NCBI GenBank assembly: GCA_018524725.1
Contig: JAEUWP010000180.1
Coordinates: 1 to 64,000, forward strand
DNA: 64,000 nucleotides
Source of the DNA: Podaxis mareebaensis
Taxonomy: Eukaryota > Basidiomycota > Agaricomycetes > Agaricales > Agaricaceae
Direction: 5' to 3'
Shown: positions 1-12,686 of the stretch, piece by piece
How the letters are laid out: each line of letters begins with the position of its first letter
Numbering within the stretch: position 1 is the stretch's first letter
Program-made: the position numbers and the translations under genes
Notes under the pieces: model-generated
Told to the model about the DNA's origin: nothing
Seen by the model: only the letters and a program-made list of their open reading frames with translations
The model's database searches: none

Positions 1-107
1 GTCTGTCCCTTGACTGTGGCTAAGAACAATGTTGAAGTGAGATAGATTGACAAAATTGAGCTAGATTGCAAATTATCGGCATTCGAGCCAGCAATAGATG
101 TGGTAAT

Positions 108-122
108 GACAGGGGGATCCTG
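108..122 (+). repeat. Target-site duplication, left copy (LINE 1)
   Basis: The 15-base word gacagggggatcctg occurs here and again, identically, at 3143-3157 directly after the poly(A) tail. It marks one target-primed insertion and fixes both element ends. Confidence 0.93.
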
Positions 123-132
123 GTCGGCCATA

Positions 133-203
133 TGGTCGAGGGGTTTGGATGTAGGCTTAATTCCTGCCAGACCTTTCAGCTGTGTGGTCCTGGGTTCAAA
201 CCC
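133..203 (+). promoter_or_regulatory. Pol III-type internal promoter (tRNA-like A and B boxes)
   Basis: tggtcgaggggt (133-144) fits the A-box consensus at 11 of 12 positions. ggttcaaaccc (193-203) is a perfect B-box. The spacing of about 48 bases between them is normal for tRNA-derived SINE heads, and the layout recalls a class II (Ser/Leu-like) tRNA. It lies within 10 bases of the insertion boundary, so transcription would start near the element's 5' end. Confidence 0.72.
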
Positions 204-1057
204 CTGGGGATGCATTTCTTCGGGGGCTACTGGTGCGCGAAGCGTGGTTGCTTAGCAATAATCTCGGGTGACTCCAAAATGGTTGTATGGTCCTGTTTGG
301 GTCTTGGGTGGTTCCAGGCACACTGATCACTGGTACCCTCTGGGGTTAAGCTGGCTTTCAAGTACCCAGGGAGAGATCTCCCAGGCTAGCATGGGTAAAT
401 TACTCAGCCATGCAGCAAGTCATGTAGTGATGTCACACTGTAATGGTGTGACTAAGCTGTGTGCTCTGCCCAAGTCCGATATACTGGCTGAAGGTGGTGG
501 TGCTCCCTTGGTAAAGGAGCTTAATCTGGGGTATATCTCAGGCCATTACTGGAAATAGGGCATTATAAGAGGGGGATTTGAGGAGAAAACAGTCCGATCT
601 GGAAGCGTGCTGAAAAAAGCCGGCCAGAACAGGATACCCCCCACTGGTCCGCTTCGGCATAGTTCCGGTAGTTAGTAGGCATAACCCAATCTCCGGATCG
701 AGGGTGTCAGCTGATAGCTGGCCAATGACCCCATGTCATGTACCTCTGGGGTGACCTCGGGAACCAATCCGGTAGTGGCGCCTGCAAGGTGTAGAGCCCA
801 GACAGTTAAGCACAGGGATCTGGGCCTTAATGGCATACCGAACCAGCTGCTGGGTAATGGGAAGTGGCCCTGGGGTAGCGCCTGGATCAAGCCATGGGCC
901 GTAGCAAGGGATGTCAGAGAATGCTCCCTTGGCTCGAGAGGACTAAATCCTACACCAGTCAGCCTGATACAGTTAAAAATAGTCAGGTTCTGGCTCAAGT
1001 TGATTCCACGTCACCTAAAAGGGTAGGGGTGCCTGCAAAGGGCTCTGTAGACGGGCG

Positions 1058-2797
1058 ATGGGCCTTGCTCTTGAACATGACAAGACTGAGGCCTTTCACT
1101 TCTCCAACCACCCCTGGGTGGAACCCAACCCTCACATCATCATCGATCATCCCACAGATGGTCGTCTCATCTTTGTCCCCAAGTGTCACCTCAGATACTT
1201 GGGATTCTACTTTGACCAGGCACTCTCCTTCAAGGAACATGTCCGATACTACTCAACAAAGGCACTCTCCACAGTCAAGTGCATGCACCTCCTCGGCAAT
1301 TCCATCCGGGGTCTATCCCCATTGCACAAGTGCCTCCTCTACAGGTCTTGTGTCGTCCCCATAGCCATATATGGCTTCCATCTGTGGTTTAATTGCAATG
1401 GCTGATACAAAGGTCTCATCAAACAACTTCAGAAAATGCAATGGTCAGCAGCCCTCTGGATCACTGGTGCATTTCGCACAACACCCATGGGTGGTGTTGA
1501 GGCTATCGCAGGTCTCATCCCCATTCAACTCCACTTATTCAAACTTGCCAAGTGATGCTCACTCTGTTTTCAAACCCTCCCCCCTTCTCATCCCCTCAAA
1601 ATCCTCACACACGACGTTGACCCTCTTGACGCACGCTCCACAAAAACCCATTCCACAGTGTTAGACTTTGTATCTGATGCCCAATTAGTTTCGGACTGGT
1701 TTAACTGCCTTCATCCTAACGCCAAGCCTGGCCAGCATCTCGTTGACCACTTTGAGTCCCAGATTCATTTTCATCAATGTCCCACTCCTGTCAATAATAA
1801 TGTCAAGGCTAGATACATTCAGTCTCTCAATGTAGCTAGAGATTCCTCATTCTCTTCTCCAGTATCATTAGTCATTTCTTCTGATGGTTCTGTTCCCCTC
1901 GATCCGCAGCTCTCTGCCACTTCTGCATACTTAGTTTTTGGCTCCTCTGCATCCAATATTCTCTCTTCTTCTGTTCACCCCTGTGGGGAAGTACTCTCTT
2001 CAGACTCTGAATCATATGCTATCCGACTCAGTCTCTTTTCTGCAATTTCTCTCGCTATTTCTAATAGTTGTTCCTCTATCTCTCTTTTCACAGACTCTAT
2101 TTCTTCTGCTAAACTCCTTTTCAATTACGGCCCTCACAGTGCTCACAAGGACACTATAGCAGTCATTCCTCTCCTCCGAGAGTGGTTGTCCTCCTCCCCC
2201 CTCAATAACATCCACTTCTGGTCAGTTCCCTCCTCTGAAAAATGGTCGGTCCACTTCCAAGTGCACAACCTTGCCAAATCGTTGCGCATTCCCAACAACC
2301 CACGGTTCCCCATCCACACCTCTCTAGGATACGTTCGCAATCACTATACCACCAAATGCCTCACTCTCTGGAGGCAGAAGATGAATGTTCCCAAACATCG
2401 AGGCCATAACTAGCTTCCCCTTACCAACTCCACAGATAAACCCTTGGAACCCAAATACACCAATGGTGGCACCTGGCTCTCATCTGGCCTTGGTGCTGAC
2501 CCTAATCTATGTGTGCGCTTCACCCGCTGTGTAACCGACCATGCACCAATTGGTGCCTTCAGACAGTGCTTCTTCCCAGGGTGCTACATCACCTCCTGCC
2601 CATGTGGTGAGGAACTTGAGACACGGGACCATACTATCCATCATTGTCCCCTCTATCATCGGCCATATGGTATTTGTATGAACATCCATTGGCTCATCTC
2701 GTTCCTCCGTGAAAACCCAGCAGCATTTTCATTCGCTGACCAGATACAAGGACCAATTACCTTTGAGGATTATAACACTCGACAGCTTACTCAATGA
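1058..2797 (+). pseudogene. LINE polyprotein fragment (RT C-terminus, RNase H, CCHC)
   Basis: A single frame carries the region after the RT active site (YLGFYFDQALSFKEHVRYYS, then LLYRSCVVPIAIYG). An RNase H-like domain follows, with the acidic residues of SSDGS, ESYAIRL and LFTDS. A terminal CPCGEELETRDHTIHHCP zinc motif resembles that of the second LINE (CPCGEDLQTRNHIICSCP). The frame is broken by TGA at 1403 and 1553 and TAG at 2411 but has no frameshift. The upstream RT motifs are missing. This is a decayed, 5'-incomplete Tad/I-like LINE product. Confidence 0.8.
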
Positions 2798-3142
2798 GAG
2801 AGGCTGGCCTTACATGGCGCTCCAGACATTCACTGAAAAGGGGTCTTTTCCTTTCACATCTATCTTAACTACACTTGCCTCTAGCTAGCTCCCTCTTCCC
2901 CTCATCTCTCCATTTTCGTCTCTTTTCTCTCTCTCTGTTTGATTAGTTGTACACTCTATCTCGTGTTGGTTGTCTCTTGCTAGCTCCCTCACTCCCCTCC
3001 CCCATTTCTTCTTTTCCTTTTCCTTTCTCTCTGTTTCTTTCTCTTGTCTGTAGTATTCGGCTCTTGGGACTGCTATCGCACACCCATTTGTAGTAGCTAG
3101 TCTATTGCAATAAATGTTGATTTAAAAAAAAAAAAAAAAAAA

Positions 3143-3157
3143 GACAGGGGGATCCTG
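3143..3157 (+). repeat. Target-site duplication, right copy (LINE 1)
   Basis: Identical to 108-122 and immediately after the poly(A) tail. From here the KDZ-element sequence resumes. No gene is seen from 3158 to 3754. Confidence 0.93.
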
Positions 3158-3754
3158 AGTAAGAGCAGTGCCGATAACAGGACCAGCAATAAGGGTGGGC
3201 TCGAGAAAATGACTGGCAAGAATCAAGGACTGGCAATATTGCTCGGCAAGGATAGACCACTGGCAACAGCACTGACAGGTAGACTAGCACCAGCAATGGC
3301 ACAAGTGGGAGGTCAGAACTGGCAAAGAGGTGACAACAGTCGGGAGGAAGGAAGAGGACTTACACCACCAGCAGCATGATCGGCCATGAGATTTCTTTTC
3401 ATGGCCTCCAAGTCTAATGCACTTTGGGTGGCATCCTTGAGGAACGAGGGAACCAGGTAATGTTCTCCTTCTGTGGTGGTGCATATGGTAAACAATGTTG
3501 GTGTCTCAGCAGAGAGCAACAAGTCCTTGGAAGTTGGGGCTGAATCCATGCGAATGGGCTCTGGTGGTAGGGGGAAGGCATTTAAGATAGATCACCGATT
3601 ATCTGGATTGTTCAGCTAAAAGATATAACTCGATCGCACGTGTGGTGAGCTTAATGTGAATCATGTGATCATATTTAAACAAAGGGCAATGACAAAGTTA
3701 AAAAATTTCAATACAACTTGAACCATCACCATCAGCATCCACCTCATCCTGATC

Positions 3755-6214
3755 ATGTCCAAAGCAACCGCCGCTGAAATTTCACAAATGCTTGGGAGAT
3801 TGGAAGATCGATTTTGGCAGGCAGTGCATGATGGCAGCATTGTAGAGGTCATGAAGAGAAGCAAGAAGGAGATGGTGAGTGTAGTTCTTCCACATGCAGT
3901 TCACATTTTCTGACCACCTACAGCTGGATGTATTCACCCATTTGAACAGCACTGATGCCAATATCAAGGCCGCATTCAAGAAACATACGTTCATAATGTT
4001 TATCATCATGGACTGGCAGAAAAATGGAAAAAAACCCGGTTTTGCTGACTGAGCGCGGGAGCAGTTGTCATGGTATGAGGCTGGAAAGGTAAGTGACATG
4101 TCCTGCTGCAACATACTATGCCTGATGTGTTTCCAGGAACATAGTATCAAGGGTGCCGAGCAACACAAAGGATCCCTGGCACCTGTGGCAATGCAGCAAG
4201 AGGGGTCCCCAACTCTGCCGGTGCAAGTCCCCACAGAAATGAACATGGCACCACATGAAGACGAGCCTGCACAAGCAGAGGTCCAACAGCAACAACTGGC
4301 AAAGGTCACAACTGCAGCATCTTGACGACCAGCATCGCAACTTCCAGTGCCAGTGGCAACAACAACAGCGGCAGACCATCCTATGGAGATAGATAAGGAA
4401 GTGGCCCCACCAGCAAGAAGTGATGGCACGCCTAAAAATCCAGACAAAACAGCACTGGCTCCATCAGCAACACTGGCTGTTAGGGGTAGCCAGCTGCAGG
4501 CAATGCTGGTAGCAGGACCAAGCCAGCACAGGGAGAAGACACCACAAGTAGCTGTGGAGTTGCTGATGGAGGTGTCTTTGGATACTGATACGAATGAATA
4601 CCAACTGTCTGACAGTTCGTTGCCACTATGGGATCAGAAGCATATGGGTAAAGCATGGCATAATAGGGGAGACAAGGGGCAGGACCAGTTACACAAGAAG
4701 GGGAAAGGGAAGGCAAAGGAAAGGGAGGGAGGTGGGAATGCAACAGAAGCTGGCCTGCTGAAATGACCGGCAGCCAAGCTATTCATTCGGCGACCACCTT
4801 GGGCATCTGGCAGGCTCAATGATCCCTCCTGTGAGTGCTGCGATTCATGGGATATCGCATGCCAGGAGAATGTCGGAGGTAGAGCCTGTGTGAGCTGCCG
4901 CACACTCAAAATGTGCTGCAGCATTGTTACCAGCAGGCAAATGAGGGAACAGCGACCACGGCAACGAGGCCCCAAGAATCTGGTCCCAATCTGATCACCT
5001 CAGGCTCAGGAGGAATGCCCTCAAGAAACACGGAAACGAAAGTTCGAATATGTGGAGATATCCGATGATGAGGACGAGGGGCTGCCAAAGTGTGTAGTGG
5101 CAGGAGAGTGAGCACCGGTGCCAGTAGCAGCATCTTCATCGGCAGCAACACCAGCAGAACCTCACAACCAGCCTGAACTACGTCTGTGGATTGTGCAGCC
5201 TGCTCCTTCAGCACAGTTGCCTGCAACCCCCGGCCTGTCTGGTGAACAGAGAAAGTCACCGCCCACAAAATGGCACCTTGATTTGGATGACTGTAAGTAG
5301 ACTGCTTTCTGCTACCTCCACTGTCAATTGACTGCTGTGCTTGAGTGGCCAAAGGGATTGATGCATATGGGGCATCTGTCCTGGACCTCGCGGCATGTCA
5401 TTACAACACTCACGATGACGCAGTACGGCAACTCAATGACCTGGAGGGGAAGATGAGGGGTTTGGCCGGATGCCTAGACATTATAATTACAAGGACCAGT
5501 GTGAGAATGACTGCCACCCAAGCCGATGCAGTGAGACATCTGGAGTGCCTGGAAAGGACAGTGGACACCCTCACCCAGAAGGTCAATGAGGTATGTGAAT
5601 TCCTTGGCCTGGGGGGAGATGGTTGGGACCAGCTGGGAGTGCATCCCTGGTTGGATGAGCTGCCGGCTGCCGAAGCAATTTTCATTGGCCGACCCAAAGC
5701 TGCTGTGGGTGATGAAGCAGCTGGTGCCAGAAACGGTTCGGCACAAATCATGACACTGGCAATGGGACAATCACCAGAAGTGATACTGGCACCAGCACCA
5801 GCAACCACTACCTCGGCACCCATGTCACCAATGCAATCCCCCCTCCCTTCAGGCCCCACACCCCTGGCAATACTGGCACCTGCACCTGCACCCCACAACT
5901 CCAGATCCGCACCATCCTTGCCCTCACAAATGCCTCCAATGTCCCACTCAGATTCCTCACTGCCTCTGGCCCCTGTTAATTCCCCAACACAAATGCCAGT
6001 GCAACCCATTCCACCACTTTCATGGGACAATTGGCTGCCTCCACCAGCATGGTCTCCCATTACTGTGGTGGGCCTTACACCACGTTCCCCATCCATTCTG
6101 TTGCCATTGCGTACCCCCACCTCCCACCCATGTCGCTCTCGGTCCATTCACAACTCGCCACTCTCCCAATGCCACTCAAAAAGAACTTCAGGGGACATGA
6201 TGGATACCGACTAG
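3755..6214 (+). pseudogene. KDZ-associated gene A, Cys-cluster protein (hypothetical)
   Basis: I assembled this gene from four exons. The introns at 3875-3923, 4089-4136 and 5293-5345 all have GT-AG ends and each restores the reading frame. The product starts MSKATAAEISQM. An alpha-helical N-terminus is followed by low-complexity Pro/Ala/Gln sequence, a basic patch and a cysteine cluster near 4820-4925 (CECC..C..C..C..CC). The last exon has a short helical stretch and a long Pro/Ser tail. Five in-frame TGA codons (4050, 4323, 4764, 4992, 5109) and no TAA or TAG break it. I do not recognise a characterised family; Cys-cluster proteins of this style are common as repeated hypotheticals in mushroom genomes. 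Its role may be DNA binding for the element, but that is a guess. Confidence 0.6.
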
Positions 6215-6313
6215 TACAGATGATGTATTTTTTTTAGCATGTAAATATAATTTGTCTCTTGGTATGTGCCGATTAGATATACAAGTGGGCACTCAAGTGC
6301 CGGCAACATCGGT

Positions 6314-6401
6314 CACCATTGCCGAAGAAAAGTTTGGCACAGCATGTTCTGCTGGCAACAGCAGTCACCATTGCCGAAGAAAAGTTCAGCACAGCATGTT
6401 C
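6314..6401 (+). repeat. Tandem 36-bp repeat between convergent genes A and B
   Basis: caccattgccgaagaaaagt starts at 6314 and again at 6366. The two 36-base copies are near-identical with a 52-base period. They fall in the 199-base gap between the convergent 3' ends of genes A and B and contain the TTGCCG word that recurs through the element. Confidence 0.75.
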
Positions 6402-6413
6402 CCCAGCCCCATT

Positions 6414-8717
6414 TCACTGTAAATATCTCAAGTTCGGCTTTTGATTTCTCTGCCCTTTTACTTGCATGGTCACAGTGAGGGCCTCCTCTGTTGCTAATTG
6501 GTCTGATGTTTTGTGTTGCCAGTGGCAATTACTTTGGCCAGCTCCCCAATCTTGTTTTTCATGTGGTGGCCAGGTGATGGGCAGGGGGGTATTCAATATT
6601 TGCTGCTGCGACTCACCCAGCTGCTTGGGACTAGGGCCGGAGAGCAATGCAATGGCTGGAGCTGGTACTGCATATTGAGGATCACCATCTTCAGGGCCAT
6701 TCACTGGCAGGCCTGGAGTCACTCCTAGTGCCGTCAGTGCATCGGCATATTCCTGGTTGATGATAACAATGCCAGGAACGTCCAGACCTGGATCGCCCAA
6801 AGTAGTTGCTTTGTTCACAGCCCGATTGCCATCTCGTTCTCCTGCATGACCTGGGGTCATAACCATACAGCCGGTGTTTTCATCGGCATTCCCACACCAG
6901 GCCAAGCCAAGGGTGCCACATGGAAGTGCACCTGCACTGTTCCAACTGCCGAGATTTTCTCCATCAACTTCCACTGGACTGGCTGCAGCTGTAATCTCAC
7001 AGCCAGTGTTTTCCTCGGCCTCAGGAGACGCAGCTGACCCGAAGGTGCCGATTTTTTCCCCGGCAACTGAGTCTCCAGCATTATCGGCAACATCCCAAGG
7101 CCCACCATGTTTGCCGGTGATACTTGGGCTCCCCAGATCATCCTCTTCGTCAGGATCCTGCACTTCAGCAAGGTCACGGTCTCCTTCCTCCGCCCCAAAA
7201 TTGACATCGTGATCCCCACCTGGCTGTTCTCCCTCATGTGTCAGTGCATGTTCCTGACCATCTCCCCCTCCTCTATGCCCCCTTGGATGCTTCTTCCTTT
7301 GCCACATTGACACCGGCTGATGTCACAAACTGTCAGGATATGCTGCACTCAATAATTCACCCTTTTTCATCTCATACATCCGGAACTGGAATGCATCTTC
7401 AGGCCCATCCAGTTGGTGCCGCAAGACATGGCAAAGGAATTTCAATATATCATCTTTCCTCATATTTCGGGGATCCCGGATGACAAAGCTATCCGGCAGG
7501 TACTGCGGTGCAATAAAATTCGAAGTGCCATTTGCAAGACTGCCGAATGGCACGTGTTTCTTGACATTGCCAGTTGCAAGTCCTGCTTCCTAATGAGATG
7601 CGCGGCTTGTGTTCATAAGGCAACACCTACAGTAGTGAATGTTCAAATACAACCTCATTAGATCTTCTAGTTCATCCTTCCTCATTTCCCCCATTGTGAC
7701 ATCTGATAATATCGGAAATCCTTTTGTGGTCATGCCGATCAATGCATTTGTTGTGGCCAAAGGCGTCGGCAATACAGCTGAATGCTGTTTTGCTTGTTCA
7801 AGGTCTTTAATGTACTCTCCGAACCCTTGTTTCAAGCGCAATATAGTAGCATTGTGCAGTTCTGTGAATTTTGCTGTGTCCACAGCCATATTTTTCCCCA
7901 TTTCCTCATAGCTAAGGTCATTGCATTAATGTCCGATGTCAAACATAGTCCAGCAACACTCACACATCAACCACAAACTTCCCATCTTCTCGGATATAGC
8001 CCCAGAATGTCATTGTAAATAGTCCCATCTCAAGCCAAGATTTCTTTGACCACTGAACAACCCTTTCATGTGCTTTCTTCTTTGCAAGCCTGGGGCTGGC
8101 ATTAGTGCCTCCAGCATCTGAATATTGGACCAGCACATACTGCTGGCATGTCTCGGCATCATTCCCCTCCCTCTTGAATCACTCTATCTCGTCCCTGATT
8201 GCCTTCCTTTGTCCTTCATCCATCCTCTCATACACCAATTTTGCGGCCTTTGTCCGGTTTTGGAAATATGTGCATTCCAACAGCTCAATGGTGTTGACAT
8301 TGAGAATGCGCCTAAGTTCTTCCTCTACAGCTTCCTTGTGTTTCTTATAAACCACATCAATATACGTTATTCAGGCAGTGCTTTTTGCCGCCTTGACTGT
8401 CACATAGGGTCACCAATTGTTGCTGATCCATTTGCCCAGCTCCTACAGTCGGATTAGTTTTTGTGCTGCAGCTATACATTCACACCAAGTATTCTCACCT
8501 TGACCCGTTTCGCTGCCTCTTCCTCACTGAGCGGCATTGTTCTATTGCTTGTCCAATGATTGAATATCACCGGTAACACTCTTGCCTTGAATATATGTGT
8601 CCAAGCCAGCAGCATATCTTGAGATCGATATTCCTCCTTGAATTCTCGGAGGACATTGCGTTCTTCGGCAGTATAGAAGCAGCCTGCCCTCGGCTTCGGG
8701 GCTTTCGTGGTGGGCAT
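6414..8717 (-). pseudogene. KDZ-associated gene B (hypothetical, minus strand)
   Basis: The start is ATG at 8717 (MPTTKAPKPRAGCFYTAEER). Exon 1 is 8717-8499, intron 1 is 8498-8443 and intron 2 is 7963-7912; both are GT-AG and keep the frame. At least one more intron lies near 7600. The N-terminal half is a charged helical domain (EFKEEYRSQ, VLPVIFNHW, ELGKWISNNW) of the kind seen in many repeated mushroom hypotheticals. The C-terminal 300 residues are Gly/Glu/Asp-rich and poorly conserved in style. In-frame TGA codons occur, for example at 8412 after NNW, where an arginine (NNWRP) is expected. It diverges from the KDZ transposase. Function is unknown; a DNA-binding or transposition-accessory role is inferred from position only. 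Confidence 0.6.
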
Positions 8718-8813
8718 GATGGGTATTGGTCGAATCAGAACACATGTGTGTATGCACAAGGTTAGAACCATGAGGCCAATGCCTCATGGAGTGTCATGTG
8801 TTAACTGCAGCAC
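8718..8813. promoter_or_regulatory. Divergent promoter region of genes B and C
   Basis: Only 96 bases separate the start codon of gene B from the first in-frame ATG of the transposase gene C. Any promoters must therefore overlap. I see no clear TATA box. Confidence 0.5.
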
Positions 8814-11800
8814 ATGCCTACCCTAACATGGATGCCAGTCCAAGCTTTATCGATCCCACGTCCTTCAGCACCTATGGATTCATCACCAACAGGTGTTATG
8901 CCACCCAGGAAACGAAAGCGAACCAAGAAGAGCAATGCACTGGTTGAAGGGGATGATGAAGCAGTGGACATTGTGACCTTCAACATGATTATAACAAACA
9001 CACCAGTGGGCCCATCGGCATGACGAGTCGAAGTACCGTTGAGACCAATTTTGAAGCCAGAAAGAACACAAAATACTCAGAGGGAAAACATAACCATGGC
9101 TGCACCAGAGGGGCCTGTTGAAGTCGACAATTTATTGCCAGGGCCAGAGGAGCAAATACATATGAATAAGGTCAATATCCCAAAAAAGACCAAGCCTGCC
9201 ATGTAGGCTCATGCTAAATGGACATTGTAGCAACATATGTGGACGGAGGAATTTTGTTGGCATGCAGACGGCTTGCTGCAAGCACAGCTTGCAAGGGAAG
9301 CGTTGCCGAACAACAGATTATGTGTGCAGTGTGACACTCAATGACAGGCAATATGGCATTGCAATGATTGCACATTGCCTCAATTATTGTGCTGGTTTTG
9401 CATCCAAAATACACACCATGAAAATCCCCTGCACAGTGTGCAGTGCTGGACCGGCACCTTTTTTCGGCCAGCTGCCCTTTGGGAAGTCGGCACATACCTC
9501 TTGGTGCCGCATCAGCCAGGGCCAAAGGCTACAAATTGTCTCAAGAAGCAAATGAAGGTCCTAGAGAGCCTACAGCTTGTCAAGGATGAGGAAGAGCAAG
9601 CATTGTTGAAAACACAGCTGGTGGAATGCAGTGAACTGCCAGAGAACTTGTCAAGTGCCGGTTTTGAAACTGCCGGTTGGAGTGATGCAGAATTTGAAGA
9701 AGACGAAACAGAAAGGCCAGAGGAGCTAGATGGGGATGCAAGTGACATCAAACAAATGGGCAATTATCTAATGGAGCAGTGTCCAGGGCAGGCCTTCCCG
9801 GGCCCAGTTCCATGGCAGGACACATTCAATAATGACTATGTCCAGATTGTCCATGTCAATGGTGTCCATCATCGGGCATTGGTGACCTGTTTATGCCAGG
9901 GAGGCAAAGCCGTGCATGCCGATCTCATGTATTGCTGATTGGTTCCGGCAACATTCAGTCGTTACCAGATGCTCTTTACAACGGCAGTACTTGATGATTT
10001 TCAGCTTTCCAACTTGGAATGCAAAGTGTCGGCCTATCAATATTTCCAGAAACTGCATCGTCTAACACACCCAATGGAGCTGGGAAAGACACCAAACTTA
10101 TATCAAGAACTCTTAAGAGTGTCCCATTTGTGGCAATGGATGAAAAAGAAAAAGTGGGCGGGTCATGGGCATTGTGCCGGTAATGCTGAAGAGCCGACAC
10201 TGGGTGAGCTGGCAATTTTTTGTCCGGCATGTCCCCAACCAGGCATCAACATAGTGGAAAATTGGAAAGATGATCCTACCAGGTGTTTATGCCAAATTTA
10301 CAAAGTCATAAACCTAGTTAACCCCAGCTCAGGTGGGTATATAGGCGATTTTTTGTGGCCAACGGCAACATGAAAGCTGACCATGTCCGGCAGAGGCATT
10401 CCTCTGAGGTTTGGCTTTCTGAGGGTGGTGGAATGTTCTCAAAATGAGAAAGCTATAAGAAGTTCTTGGAAGAAGCTGTGGAACATGTTAATGTACATCT
10501 GCCTTCTAAATTGCCAGTGGGGATCAACCAGCACTCACAGCAGTCGGAAATTGATGATATTGCTGCAGAAGGCACCATGTCAAGCAAGATTCTGTGCCAT
10601 TGATTTGGCGATGTGTGGATCGAAGGCATGCGATATCACCAGCATAGTCGCTATTGCCTGTGCCCGGCATGGTTGTTTTGCACCAAGCTCAATTGCAGAT
10701 CTATTTCATGGAGAACAACAGAAGAATGTTGACTGGGTGCTTTTGCAGGCCTTGAAAACCACAAATCTTAATCCGGAGCAGGGAGCAATGCTCATTTACG
10801 ACATTGCATGCCAATATTTTGTTCACCTCCAAGACTGCATTGGCCACTTGCTACCAGAAGGCCTCCAGCTCAATCGTGGCATCGGCATGTTCCATGTCCA
10901 TGGGCACAAAGAAGAATGCCTTTTCCACTATGCAACGTCATTCATTCCACACACTGGTGTTACCGTGGGGGAAATCCTCAAGATGCTGTGGTCAAATCTA
11001 AATGCAATTACACTGACAGTACAAATGGCAACTTTGGCCAATCGTGCTGAAACAATTGATGATCACACGAATGACTCAAACCACAAGAAGATGCTGAATA
11101 TTGGTATGTCACCTGATCCTTTGCCTGGAATGATAGCTAAACTGCAACCCCAGTCAAAATGTTATGCAATCAGTACCAGGAAGCCACACAAATGGCTGCA
11201 GAAGCCAAGGCGTACTTCAGCAACATGGTGAGTGCTTCCAGGGCACAAGATACTGTTCTCTGGGAATGAGACATAGCCAATGCCGAGCATTGCCGTTTCA
11301 CGAATCCAGCATCAATGGATATTCTGCGTGCCAGGAAAGTGACAGTGACCGAGGCAAAAGTTTCAAAAGAAGCTTTGAAAGGGCCTTCAGAATTGGAGAG
11401 GTGGATTCAAATGGCCCTCAATACAGAAGAACAACAGTATGTAACGACATTTCAGCTCCTCGGCACACAACTCACACCTAGGAGAACTGAATTGCAGTAT
11501 GATTTGGATCATTTGGCCAACATGGCACAAGATGGTGCATGGATGGAAGGGCTCCATTCAATGTCAGAGGCTCTTTGTGTTCAATTTGTCACTCTCGATG
11601 CACTCCAACAAAATGTATGCAGTGTCGCATGGCATTTGCTGGACATGGAAACCAATTTACAGGAGGATACACCATGGGACATCATCAAGGATGAGCTTGG
11701 CGAGGATATAGCTAACCCTGATCAGAACACAACTCCAGGTCCAGCACCTCCGGCAATGCCCTCAACTTCTGGTCACCCAAACTCTCTTTGGCAAATTCCC

Positions 11801-12587
11801 CTCCCGTCAACATGCGAGTCACTAAGGGACCATTACTGTGACACTGAACTTACCTTGCGTAAGCAACAAGCCCACCAGCACCTTGCAGCATTGCAGCAAC
11901 TCATTGCTGAAAAATCATTCCAATATTCGCATGTGTTGCGACCCGCTCCCTGGAAGAACATCAGGACACAGGCTCGGGCAGAGATTGCAAAGCTGAACAA
12001 AAAGATCTCAATACATTGCTGGTGCTATAGCAAGTGCCATTCGGCAATTCTCTGCCTTCGGCCTGATTCAGAGACAGTTTCAGCATTTCGAATTCTAACC
12101 AAGGACAATGTAAAGGCAAGCACGGCTTTGCTTGACCCCAATCGTCCTGGCTCTAGCACCCACCGTCTCTCTTGGATTTGGCAAAATGGCCCAAATGCCG
12201 GCTCAGCATCTGCTGGCTCTGTCTGTGAATGTAAGATTGGCAACAACATGATTGAATGACATTAATTGACGATGTTCTTTTCTCCCAGTTCAACGAGTGC
12301 ACTATTTACAAGCCAGGGCCAGAAATCTCCACTGGCAGGAGGAGGTCACCCTGGTTGAATATGAAATGCAATGGACGGCGCAATTTTTCCTATATCAAAA
12401 AGGCTTATGGGCGGATAGGAAGACTCTGGCAACATTGCCAGGAGCTACTGCCTATGCTGCATGCAAGTCGGCAATGTGGCATACCTTTGCCATCAATGCC
12501 GAGGCAGCTTTTTCCAGAACAAACAGCAGCTACATATGGCAGATACTTGAGGAAAGAGGATTACCGGTTTCGGCAAGAAGAAATTAG
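8814..12587 (+). pseudogene. KDZ transposase
   Basis: Recognised from family motifs in order. A CxC2-type zinc region at about 9321-9420 (CVQC, CNDC, CWFC) is followed by NPLHSVQCWTGTFF, WVYRRFFVANGNMKADHV, WLSEGGGMF, CDITSIVAIACARHGCF, GEQQKNVDW, LIYDIACQY, FHVHGHKEEC, SNHKKML, and near the C-terminus VHYLQARARNLHW. Introns at 10283-10332, 11104-11153 and 12231-12288 are GT-AG and each joins motif to motif in frame. TGA codons at 9021, 9342, 9936, 10445 and 11267 and TAG at 9204 and 9228 break it, and there is one apparent 1-nt shift near 10570. At 9936 the expected family residue is arginine (RLVP). It would be the DDE/RNase H-fold enzyme moving the element; this copy looks inactive. The start at 8814 is the first ATG of an otherwise open frame. 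Confidence 0.85.
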
Positions 12588-12686
12588 GCATAATCATGTG
12601 ATGAAAGCTTATGTCTGTCAATGGATAAATTAGCGATCAATTGTAGCTTGATCTATCGCTCTCATCAGTACCATTACCCCCCCCCA

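Larger units (their letters stand above)
123..3142 (+). mobile_element. Non-LTR retroelement with tRNA-like head and poly(A) tail
   Basis: A perfect 15-bp duplication bounds this 3.0-kb insertion, which ends in a run of about 19 A. Its 5' end is not a normal LINE start: it begins with a tRNA-like segment carrying A-box and B-box sequences. About 850 bp without a recognisable gene follow, then (from 1058) the C-terminal part of a Tad-like LINE polyprotein: the end of the reverse transcriptase, RNase H and a CCHC zinc motif. The catalytic core of the reverse transcriptase and any endonuclease are absent, so it is non-autonomous. It resembles a very long SINE-like chimera. Pyrimidine-rich sequence at 2880-3060 forms the 3' UTR. 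Confidence 0.82.

Noticed and set aside
123..210. A functional tRNA gene
   Set aside because: A and B boxes are present, but no clean acceptor stem pairs, and the segment lies exactly at a retroelement's 5' boundary. It is better read as a tRNA-derived head.
3782..4447. 221-codon minus-strand open frame
   Set aside because: It is a shadow of gene A, whose exons and introns on the plus strand join in frame.
5410..6147. 245-codon minus-strand open frame rich in Gly
   Set aside because: It is antisense to the Pro/Ser-rich last exon of gene A.
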